In this document: positions 8,601-15,595 of the stretch, piece by piece | How the letters are laid out: each line of letters opens with the position of its first letter | Position numbering within the stretch: position 1 is the first letter of the stretch | Assembly (NCBI GenBank): GCA_050250915.1 | Contig: JBFWNT010000003.1 | Coordinates: forward strand, 124,001-188,000 | Origin: Miltoncostaea sp050250915 | GTDB taxonomy: Bacteria; Actinomycetota; Thermoleophilia; Miltoncostaeales; Miltoncostaeaceae | DNA: 64,000 nucleotides | Direction: 5' to 3' | The notes under the pieces: generated by a model | Seen by the model: the letters and a program-made list of their open reading frames with translations, nothing else | Told to the model about the DNA's origin: nothing | Database searches by the model: none | Made by a program: the position numbers and the translations under genes

Positions 8601-8947
8601 TGGTCCTCGGGCCCGCCCCCGGGCGGCAGCGCGGACGCCACACCGGGGAACGCCTCGGCGATCCCGGCGGCGACGTGCGTGATCAGCATCTCCGGCGTGC
8701 GCAGGCGCGCGTCGCACGAGAGCCACACCCACGGGGTGGGCGAGGTCTCGAGCGCCTGCACCAGGAGGGTGGTCTTCCCGTACCCGGCCCCGGCGACGAG
8801 CGCGGTCACGCGCCCGCCGAACCCGCGCTGCACGCGGGTCACGAGCTCCGGCCGGGCCACCGAGTTGGGCGGCAGCCGCGGCGGCAGCAGCCGCGTGCGG
8901 AGCACCCCCGGCGACCCCGCCGGCGCGGGTCTCTCAGTCGTCGTCAT
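5615..8947 (-). CDS. large MalT-like/BTAD (SARP-type) transcriptional regulator
   Basis: This 1110-residue protein begins with an STAND-type NTPase of the MalT/LuxR family: the P-loop VAGAGYGKTTLL is near residue 52 and the DDVHALEG Walker-B-like stretch near 140. A long helical (TPR-like) middle follows, and it ends with a winged-helix DNA-binding domain (IETFGGLRLYRAG from ~862, with WPDLAPERGARALDTTLHEL) plus a bacterial transcriptional activator domain to the end. Thus the output domain is OmpR/SARP-like rather than a LuxR helix-turn-helix. ATG 8947 is preferred over the upstream GTG at 8959 because GGGGTGGGA precedes it. It lies directly upstream of the unknown operon on the same strand and is a natural candidate activator; that link is inference. 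Confidence 0.85.
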   Translation of the reverse strand: MTTTERPAPAGSPGVLRTRLLPPRLPPNSVARPELVTRVQRGFGGRVTALVAGAGYGKTTLLVQALETSPTPWVWLSCDARLRTPEMLITHVAAGIAEAFPGVASALPPGGGPEDQIAALANELVATIPDDFVLALDDVHALEGPVADALVLLAADLPPNVHLAMTGRRALGPALARSAAGGVTQIGEEELAFSFDEAAALLEDAPGGLAEDEIGVIHDRTEGWVAGLLLATRSAGGSAGARVAGGAHFDYLAEEVLGGLPSDTQRFLLDTSVLERFTPAHAAAVSGRADARDVIRGLVDSHLFIVQAEGGWHRYHHLFHAFLLRHLAEHEPESLPGLHLKAGHAWQASGDHQEAVRHFLEAGAMEEAAAALEPVAESMVPTPERQTLAVWLARIPEDVWRPRPRIALAGALLAYLAGDGRGAFEAWDDAIARLAAEGDLERAAGALYRSQQAMLTAGVPPAARVAMAAPYLDRLAAAGPVGAMATMIVAVAHAVGVQPAEAERLMGAALASAGRREQALLEPCAEMARGFYFDYPGGRIDQALARIDGALARLEPIEVEDSRMLQAFGRGFRAAILVDAGRWHAGLEEARAVVELSASVGMRSAPGLLNLWWRFTALAGLGDWEGMAALEPEARRVVAAGPGTNVGYRITAGLARLAASIGDTGTALARITAARDAVHTYGDSYEIPTVLCELVLAAVDVRQDELARDIAEEAVAIADRYDLDWFRARASLLSAFVQGGTELGDRRLADALALSAEHDLAVLWARRERPRAAGLLARAIAEDLPGADTAAALAASAGREVLHDAVIAVAGRPGALVRLADAVDDETDVDAETMRLLLAEDDPAVAEAAERARAVLERRPRQPVRIETFGGLRLYRAGARVPDTAFTRAKARALLGALVCAGGRGAHRDRLLEHLWPDLAPERGARALDTTLHELRRTLEPAASPRSGGSLVVREGELYRLALGDRDSWDAGEFMELARGAAGATDDVALGRMLRAETLWRGDFLPDFPYEPWAEDVRRELEHERVALLERLAAALMDTGRPAAAIDRLRRLLDTDPEREGWHRQLMRAYAQAGERALALRQFHACRATLRGRLGIEPSAETRELYASLL

Positions 8948-9037
8948 GGCACGTCCCACCCCGGATCGACGCGCGCGATCATCCCATTGTGCCGCCCGTC
9001 ATGGCGAGCGGAAACGGCCGGAACCGCCGTCGGACCG

Positions 9038-9514
9038 TCAGGACTCTCCCTTGACGAGCACCGCGGAGAGGCGGCCGTCGCCGCCCTCGCCCACCGACAC
9101 GACCTTCCAGCCGTCCGCCGAGCGCGCGTTCAGGACCTCCGAGATGGAGGAGGCGTCGGCCGTCTCGACGGCGTACTCGGGAGGCTCGACCGTGTCGTCC
9201 TCGCCACGCTCGAACCGCTTCTTGAAGTGGTTGTACGGGCGGACGACCAGGAAGAAGACGATCAGCGCGATCAGGAGGAACGTGATGATCGCGTTGAAGA
9301 ACAGGCCGTACTTGAACGTGCTCCCGTTGACCGTGAACGTGAGCTCGGAGAAATCGGGCTGACCGCCGATCGCCGCGATCAGCGGCGTCACGATGTTGGC
9401 GACGAACGCCGCGATGACGGCGCCGAACGCCGTCGCGATGACGACCGCGACGGCCAGGGCGACGACGTCGCCCTTCAGCACGAACTCCTTGAAGTCCCGC
9501 ACGGCGTTCCTCAT
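9038..9514 (-). CDS. mscL: large-conductance mechanosensitive channel with C-terminal DUF4177-like extension
   Basis: Residues 1-115 are a clear MscL. The N-terminal helix (FKEFVLKGDVVALAVAVVIA) enters the first membrane span, a periplasmic loop follows (FTVNGSTFKYG), and the second span is FFNAIITFLLIALIVFFLVV. The protein opens under membrane tension to release solutes during hypo-osmotic shock. MscL normally ends in a short helical bundle of ~130-150 residues in total. Here the last ~40 residues read SSISEVLNARSADGWKVVSV and resemble a DUF4177 strand-helix unit, an unusual appendage. A GGGAGG site precedes ATG 9514. Confidence 0.9.
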   Translation of the reverse strand: MRNAVRDFKEFVLKGDVVALAVAVVIATAFGAVIAAFVANIVTPLIAAIGGQPDFSELTFTVNGSTFKYGLFFNAIITFLLIALIVFFLVVRPYNHFKKRFERGEDDTVEPPEYAVETADASSISEVLNARSADGWKVVSVGEGGDGRLSAVLVKGES

Positions 9515-9590
9515 GGGCGCCTCCCATCCCGGTTACGGACCGCGGGGAAGCGTAACCGGCGGCGCATGGCCGCCGGCGGGGAACGTCGGG

Positions 9591-10046
9591 TCAGGCCGTG
9601 GGCGAGCTCCTCACGAAGCGGCGGCCCTCGAGGGACAGGCCGTCCTCCTCCGCGAGCGGCAGCACCGCCACCGCGTCCGCGCCCCGTCCGAGCCCGATCA
9701 GGTCGCCCACGCGGCGCTCGATCGCGAGGAAGCGGTCGATGGAGGCGAGGTCGCCGGCGGAGGCCGCGGGGTACAGCGCGCGCCACAGCTCCATGAGCGC
9801 GTCGACGTGGAGGGCGAGGCGCTCATCCGCCTGCGAGGAGACCTCCTTGGTCTCCCGGGCGATGGCCCGGCGGATCGCCGACTTCGTCAAGCCTGTGCGC
9901 GCGGAGATCGCCTCCTGCGCGACCCCGGCACGACCCAACTGGACGGCCATGGCCCGCTGGCGGGCGGCCATCTCGCGGCGCTGCTGGACGTCCTCGGTGC
10001 CCACCCCAATCTCCTCCCCGTCGCCTGGAGACGCACGATAGGTCAT
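9591..10046 (-). CDS. small helix-turn-helix protein, unknown
   Basis: This 151-residue protein contains a homeodomain-like helix-turn-helix around residues 35-60 (GRAGVAQEAISARTGLTKSAIRRAI), preceded by an Arg/Gln-rich helix and followed by a helical region (LALHVDALMELWRALYP, IDRFLAIERRVGDLIGL). Small DNA-binding proteins with this layout occur among phage terminase small subunits and stand-alone regulators; nothing else phage-like is nearby, so a regulator is more likely. ATG 10046 is chosen because GAAGGGG lies just upstream. Confidence 0.65.
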   Translation of the reverse strand: MTYRASPGDGEEIGVGTEDVQQRREMAARQRAMAVQLGRAGVAQEAISARTGLTKSAIRRAIARETKEVSSQADERLALHVDALMELWRALYPAASAGDLASIDRFLAIERRVGDLIGLGRGADAVAVLPLAEEDGLSLEGRRFVRSSPTA

Positions 10047-10122
10047 CCCCTTCGGAGAAGGGCAGCACACGCGCGAAAACCCTCCGAACGGCTAGGCCCG
10101 ATCCGGAGCTTTCCTGCGGTTT

Positions 10123-11715
10123 TCAGTTGATCCGCGACTCCCGGCCCGCCCACTCGCGCTCGCGCAGCTCGTACTTGCGCACCTTGCCGGTGGAGGTGCG
10201 CGGCAGCTCGTCGAGCAGCTCGAAGCGGTCGGGGCACTTGTAGCCGGCCAGGCGCTCCCGCACGTGGGCCTCGAGGTCCTCCGGCGCGGGCGGCGCGACG
10301 CCGGGCCGGGCGACCACGAAGGCCTTCGGCCGCTCGCCCCACCTGTCGTCGGGGATGCCGATGACGGCCGCCTCGAGCACCGCCGGGTGGCTCACGATCG
10401 CCTGCTCCACCTCGATGGTCGAGATGTTCTCGCCGCCGGAGACGACCACGTCCTTCGCGCGGTCGCGCAGCTCCACGTAGCCGTCGGGGTGGTGCACCCC
10501 GAGGTCGCCGGAGTGGAAGACGCCGCCCCGGAAGGCCGTGGCCGTGGCGTCCGGGTCGGCGAAGTAGCCCTTCATCACGTTGTTGCCGGACATGACGATC
10601 TCGCCGATGGTGACGCCGTCGCGCGGCACGTCCACGCCCTGCTCGTCGACCACCCGGATCGGGTCGGCCATGACCATCGCCACGCCCTGGCGCGACAGCA
10701 GGCGGGCCCGCGCCTCGGCGTCCTCGTCCTCCCAGCCCACCTGCCACTGGCACACCGTGTGGGGGCCGTAGGTCTCGGTGAGCCCGTAGACGTGGATCAC
10801 GTGGGCGCCGATCGCCTCGGTCTGGGCCACGATCGTGGGACTGGGCGGCGCAGCCGCGACCGTCACGGTCAGGGGCCGCTCCACGCGGTGCGCCGCGGGA
10901 TCGTTGACCAGCACCGACAACACCGCCGGCGCCCCGCACAGGTGGGTCACGCCCTCGGCGTCGATGAGCTCCCAGATGCGGTCGCCGCGCACGGCCCGCA
11001 GGCACACCTGGCGCCCGCCGGCGCCGACGATCGCCCAGGGGTGGCACCAGCCGTTGCAGTGGAACATCGGGAGCGTCCACAGGTACACGGTGTCCGGCCC
11101 GTGGAGGTGCGTGATGTTCTCGCCCAGGGCGTTGAGGTAGGCGCCGCGGTGCGTGTACATCACGCCCTTCGGGTCGCCCGTCGTGCCCGACGTGTAGTTG
11201 ATCGAGATCGTGGCGTCCTCGTCGGCGACCGTCCACGGCAGCGGCGCATCCGAGCCGCGTGCGCGCAGCTCGGCGTACGGCGTCCCGGGCGGCGCGTCGC
11301 CGCCGGCCGCGCCGTCCCACACCAGTTCCTCCACCCCCAGGTCGTCGATGACCGGCAGGACCGTGTCGGCCAGCGACGCGTGGGCCACCAGCATCCGCGA
11401 CCCGGAGTGGAGCAGGATCGAGCGGACCTCGCGCGGGGCCAGGCGGGTGTTGATGGCCACCAGCACGGCGCCCGAGAGCGGCACCGCGAAGTGCGCGACG
11501 AGCATCGCGATGGAGTTGGGCGCCAGGTAGGCGACACGGTCGCCGGGGCCGATGCCGGACGCCCGCAGCGCGTTGGCCATGCGGGTGGCCTCGGCGGCCA
11601 GCTCGGCGTGGGTCAGGCGCTCGTCTCCGTCGACCACCGCGACGCGTCCGGCGAAGACGTCGGCCGAGCGCTCCAGGAGGGCGAGCGGGGTGAGCTGGCG
11701 GATGTGGACGGGCAC
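10123..11715 (-). CDS. acyl-CoA synthetase (AMP-binding ligase)
   Basis: This 530-residue adenylate-forming enzyme should activate a carboxylic acid to its CoA thioester with ATP. The P-loop YTSGTTGDPKG lies near residue 172, PMFHCNGWCHPWA near 228, the YGLTETYGP adenine-binding motif near 320, the SGDLGVHHPDGYVELRDRAKD hinge near 420 and the catalytic Lys within STGKVRKYELR near 512. The PMFHCNGW signature is typical of the medium/long-chain and methylmercaptopropionate ligase-like group, so the exact substrate is open. The GTG start at 11715 has AGGAAG upstream; a longer frame continues but lacks family similarity. It is the last gene of the DrrA-DrrB-HAD-ligase run. Confidence 0.88.
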   Translation of the reverse strand: MPVHIRQLTPLALLERSADVFAGRVAVVDGDERLTHAELAAEATRMANALRASGIGPGDRVAYLAPNSIAMLVAHFAVPLSGAVLVAINTRLAPREVRSILLHSGSRMLVAHASLADTVLPVIDDLGVEELVWDGAAGGDAPPGTPYAELRARGSDAPLPWTVADEDATISINYTSGTTGDPKGVMYTHRGAYLNALGENITHLHGPDTVYLWTLPMFHCNGWCHPWAIVGAGGRQVCLRAVRGDRIWELIDAEGVTHLCGAPAVLSVLVNDPAAHRVERPLTVTVAAAPPSPTIVAQTEAIGAHVIHVYGLTETYGPHTVCQWQVGWEDEDAEARARLLSRQGVAMVMADPIRVVDEQGVDVPRDGVTIGEIVMSGNNVMKGYFADPDATATAFRGGVFHSGDLGVHHPDGYVELRDRAKDVVVSGGENISTIEVEQAIVSHPAVLEAAVIGIPDDRWGERPKAFVVARPGVAPPAPEDLEAHVRERLAGYKCPDRFELLDELPRTSTGKVRKYELREREWAGRESRIN

Positions 11716-11747
11716 GGACGACTTCCTATGCGCCCGGCGGCGGGCGG

Positions 11748-12404
11748 TCAACCCGGCAGGCCGTCCGGGGTGAGGCCGGCGATCCGCGGGCGCACCGCGT
11801 CGGCGAGCGCCAGGTCGGCCCCGGCGGGCGGGTACACGGGGTTCGGGATCGCCAGCACGCGCATCCCCGCGGCCGCCGCCGAGCGGATGCCCGCGCCGGA
11901 GTCCTCCACCGCGACCGCGTGCCCGGGCGCAACCTCCAGCAGCTCCAGCGCGCGCAGGTAGACGTCGGGCGCCGGCTTGCCCCGGGGGACCTCCTGTGAG
12001 GAGACCGTGGCCCGGAAGCACCCCGCCAGGCCCGCGATGCGGAGCACCGCGGCGATCAGGCCCGGGGTCGACGAGCTCGCCAGCCCCAGCGGAAGATCCG
12101 CCGCCAGCGCCCGCACCGCGTCGCCCGCCCCGGGGATGAGCGGCAGGTGCTCCTCGTAGCGGGCCACCAGGCGCCGCTCCACCTCGGCGGCGATCTCCCG
12201 CGGGGACATCGGGACGCCCAGGTCGTCGTGCATGTAGGCCGTCCACTCCGGCGTCGACATCCCCATCATCGTGGTGTGGGCGTCGGGCGCCCAGCGGCCG
12301 CCGCGCTCGCGGGCCAGGTCCTCGCGGACCCGGTCCCAGACCTCCTCGGTGGAGACGATCACCCCGTCGAGGTCGAACACGACGGCCCCGGGTGCCGGAC
12401 TCAC
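11748..12404 (-). CDS. HAD-superfamily hydrolase (beta-phosphoglucomutase-like)
   Basis: This 218-residue protein has the HAD motifs in order: FDLDGVIVS near residue 10 (nucleophile Asp and acid/base Asp), LASSSTPG near 105, the Lys in VPRGKPAPDVY near 140, and VEDSGAGIRSAAAAGM near 162. These features match the phosphoglycolate phosphatase/beta-phosphoglucomutase group that acts on small phosphorylated metabolites. The GTG start overlaps the stop of the ABC permease gene (GTGA), so it is co-transcribed with the exporter genes. The substrate is unknown. Confidence 0.85.
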   Translation of the reverse strand: MSPAPGAVVFDLDGVIVSTEEVWDRVREDLARERGGRWAPDAHTTMMGMSTPEWTAYMHDDLGVPMSPREIAAEVERRLVARYEEHLPLIPGAGDAVRALAADLPLGLASSSTPGLIAAVLRIAGLAGCFRATVSSQEVPRGKPAPDVYLRALELLEVAPGHAVAVEDSGAGIRSAAAAGMRVLAIPNPVYPPAGADLALADAVRPRIAGLTPDGLPG

Positions 12405-13207
12405 GCGCTGGCGCGGTAGCGCTTGATGGAGAGCGGCACGAAGACGATGAGGATGCCCGCGGTCCACGCCAGGCTCTTGAGCACGTCCTCGCCCCACGGC
12501 CCGCCCAGCACCAGCGAGCGCATCGCGTCGACGGCCGCCGTGACCGGCTGGTGCTCGGCGAACGCCTGGAGCCAGTCCGGCATGTTGGCGGTCGAGACGA
12601 ACGCGCTCGAGGCGAAGACCAGCGGCAGCAGCACCGGGAAGGCGGCGGCCTGGGCCGTCTCGGCGTTCGGCACCGAGAGCCCGACGAACGCGAAGATCCA
12701 GCACAGCGAGTAGCCGAAGGTCAGCAGGACCAGCAGCCCCAGGATCAGCTTGGCGGCGTCGGTCTGCACGCGGAACCCGACGGCGAAGCCCACCGCCAGC
12801 ATCAGCACCACCACGAACACGTTGCGCACGAGGTCGGCCAGGGTGCGCCCCGCCAGCACCGCGTAGCGCGCCATCGGCAGCGAGCGCAGGCGCTCGATGA
12901 GGCCGCGGTTGCGGTCCTCCGCCAGGCCGACCGCCGTCTGCACGGCGCCGAACGCCACGACCTGGGCGAAGATCCCGGGCATCAGGTAGTTGACGTAGTC
13001 GACCCCGGGCACCTGGATCGAGCCGCCGAACACGTAGCGGAACATCAGCACGAACAGCAGCGGCTGGATCGTGGCGAACACCAGCAGCTGCGGCAGGCGC
13101 CGGATGGTGAGCAGGTTGCGCCACGTCATGTAGGCCACGTCGCGCACGCCCAGGGCGAGCGCGGGCGGCCCGTGGACGGGCGTGGCGGCGATCGCGTCGG
13201 TCGTCAT
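12401..13207 (-). CDS. ABC-2 type exporter permease (DrrB-like)
   Basis: This 268-residue membrane protein has about six spans and an ABC-2 layout: an amphipathic start (YMTWRNLLTIRRLPQLL), a first span, an external loop (GGSIQVPGVDYVNYLMPGIF), then four spans ending in KRYRASA. It pairs with the ATPase immediately upstream, whose stop overlaps its ATG at 13207 (ATGA). Such pairs export lipophilic drugs, antibiotics or lipids. Control by the divergent MarR gene is likely. Confidence 0.88.
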   Translation of the reverse strand: MTTDAIAATPVHGPPALALGVRDVAYMTWRNLLTIRRLPQLLVFATIQPLLFVLMFRYVFGGSIQVPGVDYVNYLMPGIFAQVVAFGAVQTAVGLAEDRNRGLIERLRSLPMARYAVLAGRTLADLVRNVFVVVLMLAVGFAVGFRVQTDAAKLILGLLVLLTFGYSLCWIFAFVGLSVPNAETAQAAAFPVLLPLVFASSAFVSTANMPDWLQAFAEHQPVTAAVDAMRSLVLGGPWGEDVLKSLAWTAGILIVFVPLSIKRYRASA

Positions 13208-14196
13208 CGGACGGCCTCCTCTCGGGCGTCGCCGGCCTCGGCGCCCTCGGGCTGGGCGCGGCGGCCGGTCAGGGTCAGGAACACGTCGTCGAGGGAGGGC
13301 TCGTGGACGGCCACGCTCGCCGGCTCCAGGCCCGCCCCGTCGAGGGCGCGGACGGTCGAGATGAGGGCGCGGGTGCCGTCGGCGGCGGTCAGGCGCACGC
13401 CGGCGCCCTCGCGGGTCACGGCGCCGACGTCGAGGCCCTCGAGCACCCCGGCCGCCGCGGCCGCCTGGCGCTCGTCGGGCATCGCCAGCTCGACGACGGT
13501 GTCGCCGAGGCGCCGCTTCAGCTCGGCCGACGTGCCCTCCACCAGGACGGTGCCGTGGTCGATCACCACGATCCGGTCCGCCAGCAGATCGGCCTCCTCC
13601 AGGTACTGGGTGGTCAGGAGCACCGTGGTCCCGTCGGCGACGAGGCCCCGGACGACGTCCCACAGGTCGTTGCGGCTCTGCGGGTCCAGGCCGGTGGTGG
13701 GCTCGTCGAGGAAGAGGACGGGCGGGCGGTGGACCAGCGCCGCCGCCAGGTCGAGCCGGCGGCGCATGCCCCCGGAGTAGGTGCGGGCGGTGCGGTCGGC
13801 GGCGTCGGCCAGGTCGAAGCGCTCCAGCAGCTCGTCGGCCCGTGGGCGGATGTCCCGGCGCGGCAGGTGGGTCAGCGCGCCGATCAGGGTCAGGTTCTCG
13901 CGCCCCGTGAGGTTCCCGTCGATCGCGGCGAACTGCCCGGCCAGGCCGATGCGGGTGCGCACCACGTCGGGCCGCGCCGCCACGTCGATGCCCAGCACGC
14001 GCGCCTCGCCGCCGTCGGCCGTGAGGACCGTCGCCAGGATCCGGACCGCGGTGGTCTTCCCCGCGCCGTTCGGCCCGAGCAGGCCCAGCACGGTCCCGGC
14101 GGGCACCGCCAGGTCGACGCCGTCGAGCGCGCGCACCTCCCCGTACGTCTTCACGAGGCCGCGCGCCTCGATCGCGGGTGTGCCCTCACCGTTCAT
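13204..14196 (-). CDS. ABC exporter ATP-binding protein (DrrA-like)
   Basis: This 330-residue ATPase contains Walker A GPNGAGKTTAVR near residue 40, the signature YSGGMRRRLDLA near 140, Walker B PPVLFLDEPTTGLDP near 160 and a C-terminal domain of the daunorubicin-resistance DrrA type. The ATG at 14196 is preferred over a GTG three codons earlier because AGGAGG ends at the GTG, giving an eight-base spacing to the ATG. It is the first gene of the DrrA-DrrB-HAD-ligase operon and is divergent from the MarR gene. Confidence 0.9.
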   Translation of the reverse strand: MNGEGTPAIEARGLVKTYGEVRALDGVDLAVPAGTVLGLLGPNGAGKTTAVRILATVLTADGGEARVLGIDVAARPDVVRTRIGLAGQFAAIDGNLTGRENLTLIGALTHLPRRDIRPRADELLERFDLADAADRTARTYSGGMRRRLDLAAALVHRPPVLFLDEPTTGLDPQSRNDLWDVVRGLVADGTTVLLTTQYLEEADLLADRIVVIDHGTVLVEGTSAELKRRLGDTVVELAMPDERQAAAAAGVLEGLDVGAVTREGAGVRLTAADGTRALISTVRALDGAGLEPASVAVHEPSLDDVFLTLTGRRAQPEGAEAGDAREEAVR

Positions 14197-14241
14197 GGCG
14201 TCCACCTCCTGCTCGCCTCCGGACGATGGTTGATACTAAGC

Positions 14242-14281
14242 GATCATTGATCTTTGTCAACGAATGACGATCTGTAGTAAT
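14242..14281. promoter_or_regulatory. putative MarR operator and promoter between exporter operon and marR
   Basis: This short A+T-richer gap holds TTGA-N6-TCAA (14247-14260), inside outer CATT/AATG arms (14245-14266), and a copy of GATCATTGATC at 14242. TTGTCA (14254-14259) with AGTAAT (14276-14281) could serve as a plus-strand promoter. MarR proteins typically bind such dyads over their own promoters, so autorepression together with exporter control is likely. Confidence 0.4.
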
Positions 14282-14761
14282 GTGGCGGTGGTGAGCGGTC
14301 CCGGAGCAGAGGCGTGGGCGATGCTGGTGGGGGTGTCGATGTCCCTCCGCGGCCGCTGGCTGCAGGCCGGTCTGGACGAGGGGCTCACGCCGCCGCAGGC
14401 GATGTCGCTCATGTCCCTGAGCGTTGACCAGCCCCGCCGGATCGGCGACCTGGCCCGGTACATGCACTGCGACGCGTCCTACGCGACCGCCCTGGCCGAC
14501 CGGCTGGAGGAGCGGGGGTTCGCGGAGCGCCGCACGTCGGCGACCGACCGCCGGGTGAAGGAGCTGGTGCCCACCGAGGAGGGGATCGCCGCGCAGGCGC
14601 GGCTGCGCGCCGCGTTCACCGCGCCCCCGCCGGGGCTGGAGGACCTGCCGGCCGGCGACCAGGAGGCGATGCTCCGCGTCGCCCGCGCCCTGTCGGAGCA
14701 CATCGACCCGGAGATGGCCGCCCGGTTCGGCCTGGCGCCGCGCGAGGGCCGCCCGGGGTAA
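14264..14761 (+). CDS. MarR-family transcriptional regulator
   Basis: This 165-residue protein shows the MarR winged helix: LTPPQAMSLMSLSVDQPRRI, then IGDLARYMHCDASYATALAD as the recognition region and RRTSATDRRVKELVPTEEG as the wing. It is divergent from the DrrAB-type operon and probably represses it in response to a small lipophilic or phenolic compound. The start is uncertain. ATG 14264 is the longest option, but a possible -10 box at 14276-14281 lies downstream of it, which would favour a leaderless GTG at 14288 or 14291. The conserved domain begins after all of these. Confidence 0.85.
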   Translation: MTICSNVAVVSGPGAEAWAMLVGVSMSLRGRWLQAGLDEGLTPPQAMSLMSLSVDQPRRIGDLARYMHCDASYATALADRLEERGFAERRTSATDRRVKELVPTEEGIAAQARLRAAFTAPPPGLEDLPAGDQEAMLRVARALSEHIDPEMAARFGLAPREGRPG

Positions 14762-14801
14762 CCTGCCGCCGGTCGTCGATCGACGGACGCGGAGGACCGG
14801 G

Positions 14802-15185
14802 ATGGAGGCACGGCTGCTCGAGTCGGTGTTCCCCACCGACACGAACCCCCAGGGCAACCTGTTCGGGGGCACCCTCATGTCGTGGATGGACAAGGCCGCC
14901 GGCTTCGCCGCGATGCGCCGGTCCCGCAGCACGGTGGTGACCCGGGCGATCGACGACATCGCCTTCCAGGTCCCGATCCTCCAGGGCGATTTGGTGGAGG
15001 TCTACGCCCGGGTCGTGGAGGTGGGCCGCACGAGCATGCGGGTGCGCGTGCAGGTGAGCAAGGAGAACCCCCGCACCGGCACCAGCGAGCTCTGCGTCGT
15101 CGGCCACTTCACCATGGTCGCGATGGGGCCCGACCGCACCCCCATCCCGGTCCCCCCCGAGGAGGGCGTCACCGCCGACGCCTGA
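14802..15185 (+). CDS. acyl-CoA thioesterase, hot-dog fold
   Basis: This 127-residue protein matches the YciA/BFIT-type hot-dog acyl-CoA hydrolases: an N-terminal strand (ESVFPTDTNPQGNLFGGTLM), then the long helix MSWMDKAAGFAAM, followed by strands (TRAIDDIAFQVPILQGDLVE and RTSMRVRVQVSKENPRTG). Catalysis uses the conserved Asn/Asp region around GNLFGG and MD. A GGAGG motif precedes the ATG. It may be co-transcribed with marR, whose stop is 40 bases upstream. A second hot-dog protein lies at 51.5 kb. Confidence 0.87.
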   Translation: MEARLLESVFPTDTNPQGNLFGGTLMSWMDKAAGFAAMRRSRSTVVTRAIDDIAFQVPILQGDLVEVYARVVEVGRTSMRVRVQVSKENPRTGTSELCVVGHFTMVAMGPDRTPIPVPPEEGVTADA

Positions 15186-15190
15186 CCGGG

Positions 15191-15568
15191 CCGCCGGCGC
15201 GCCTCCGTCCCACCCCCTCACCGAAGGGGAACCGGAGGGCTGTTCACTTGGCGGCTCGGTCACCGATCACTCGATCGGGCATCCCCGGCCACGCCACGGC
15301 GGGTCCACTTGAGAGCGCGCGGGTTCAATTGAAAGAGCCGCCGGCGCGCCTCGGTCTCAACCCTCGATGAAGGGGAACCCGACGGGGCGTTCACTTGGCC
15401 GCCGGTCACCGTTCACTCGATCGGACGTCCCCGGCCACGCCACGGCGGGTCCACTCGGAAACGCACGGGTTCAATTGGACGAGCCGCCGACGCGCCTCCG
15501 TCTCAACCCTCAATGAAGGGGAACCCGACGGGCCGTTCACCTGGACAACCGGTCACCGTTCACTTCGC
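15191..15568. repeat. 2.6 tandem copies of a ~146-bp intergenic repeat (gene-free stretch 15186-15595)
   Basis: Units begin at 15191, 15338 and 15484, each opening with CCGCCG(G/A)CGCGCCTC and spaced 147 and 146 bases apart; the third stops near 15568. Each unit contains a CCCTC-NATGA-AGGGGAACC block, CCCCGGCCACGCCACGGCGG, and short variants of GTTCACTTGG or GTTCAATTGGA at 15242, 15303, 15323, 15389, 15411, 15449, 15469, 15535 and 15559. The short motifs often come in pairs 20-24 bases apart. No reading frame is convincing. Related motifs recur at 28.45-28.6 and 45.1-45.4 kb. Confidence 0.8.
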
Positions 15569-15595
15569 CGCGGCAGCGGGGCGGGGTGGGGCGGC

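Noticed and set aside
5696..9796. 1366-codon open frame on the plus strand opposite the large regulator
   Set aside because: Its translation is Arg/Gly/Pro/His-rich with no domain, while the minus strand encodes clear NTPase and BTAD domains. Long antisense frames are expected at this G+C content.
9591..10046. prophage remnant based on a terminase-small-subunit-like HTH protein
   Set aside because: No integrase, portal, capsid or attachment repeats are nearby; a small regulator is simpler.
15191..15568. CRISPR array
   Set aside because: The repeated unit is ~146 bp and degenerate, with no short identical repeats separated by unique spacers and no cas genes.
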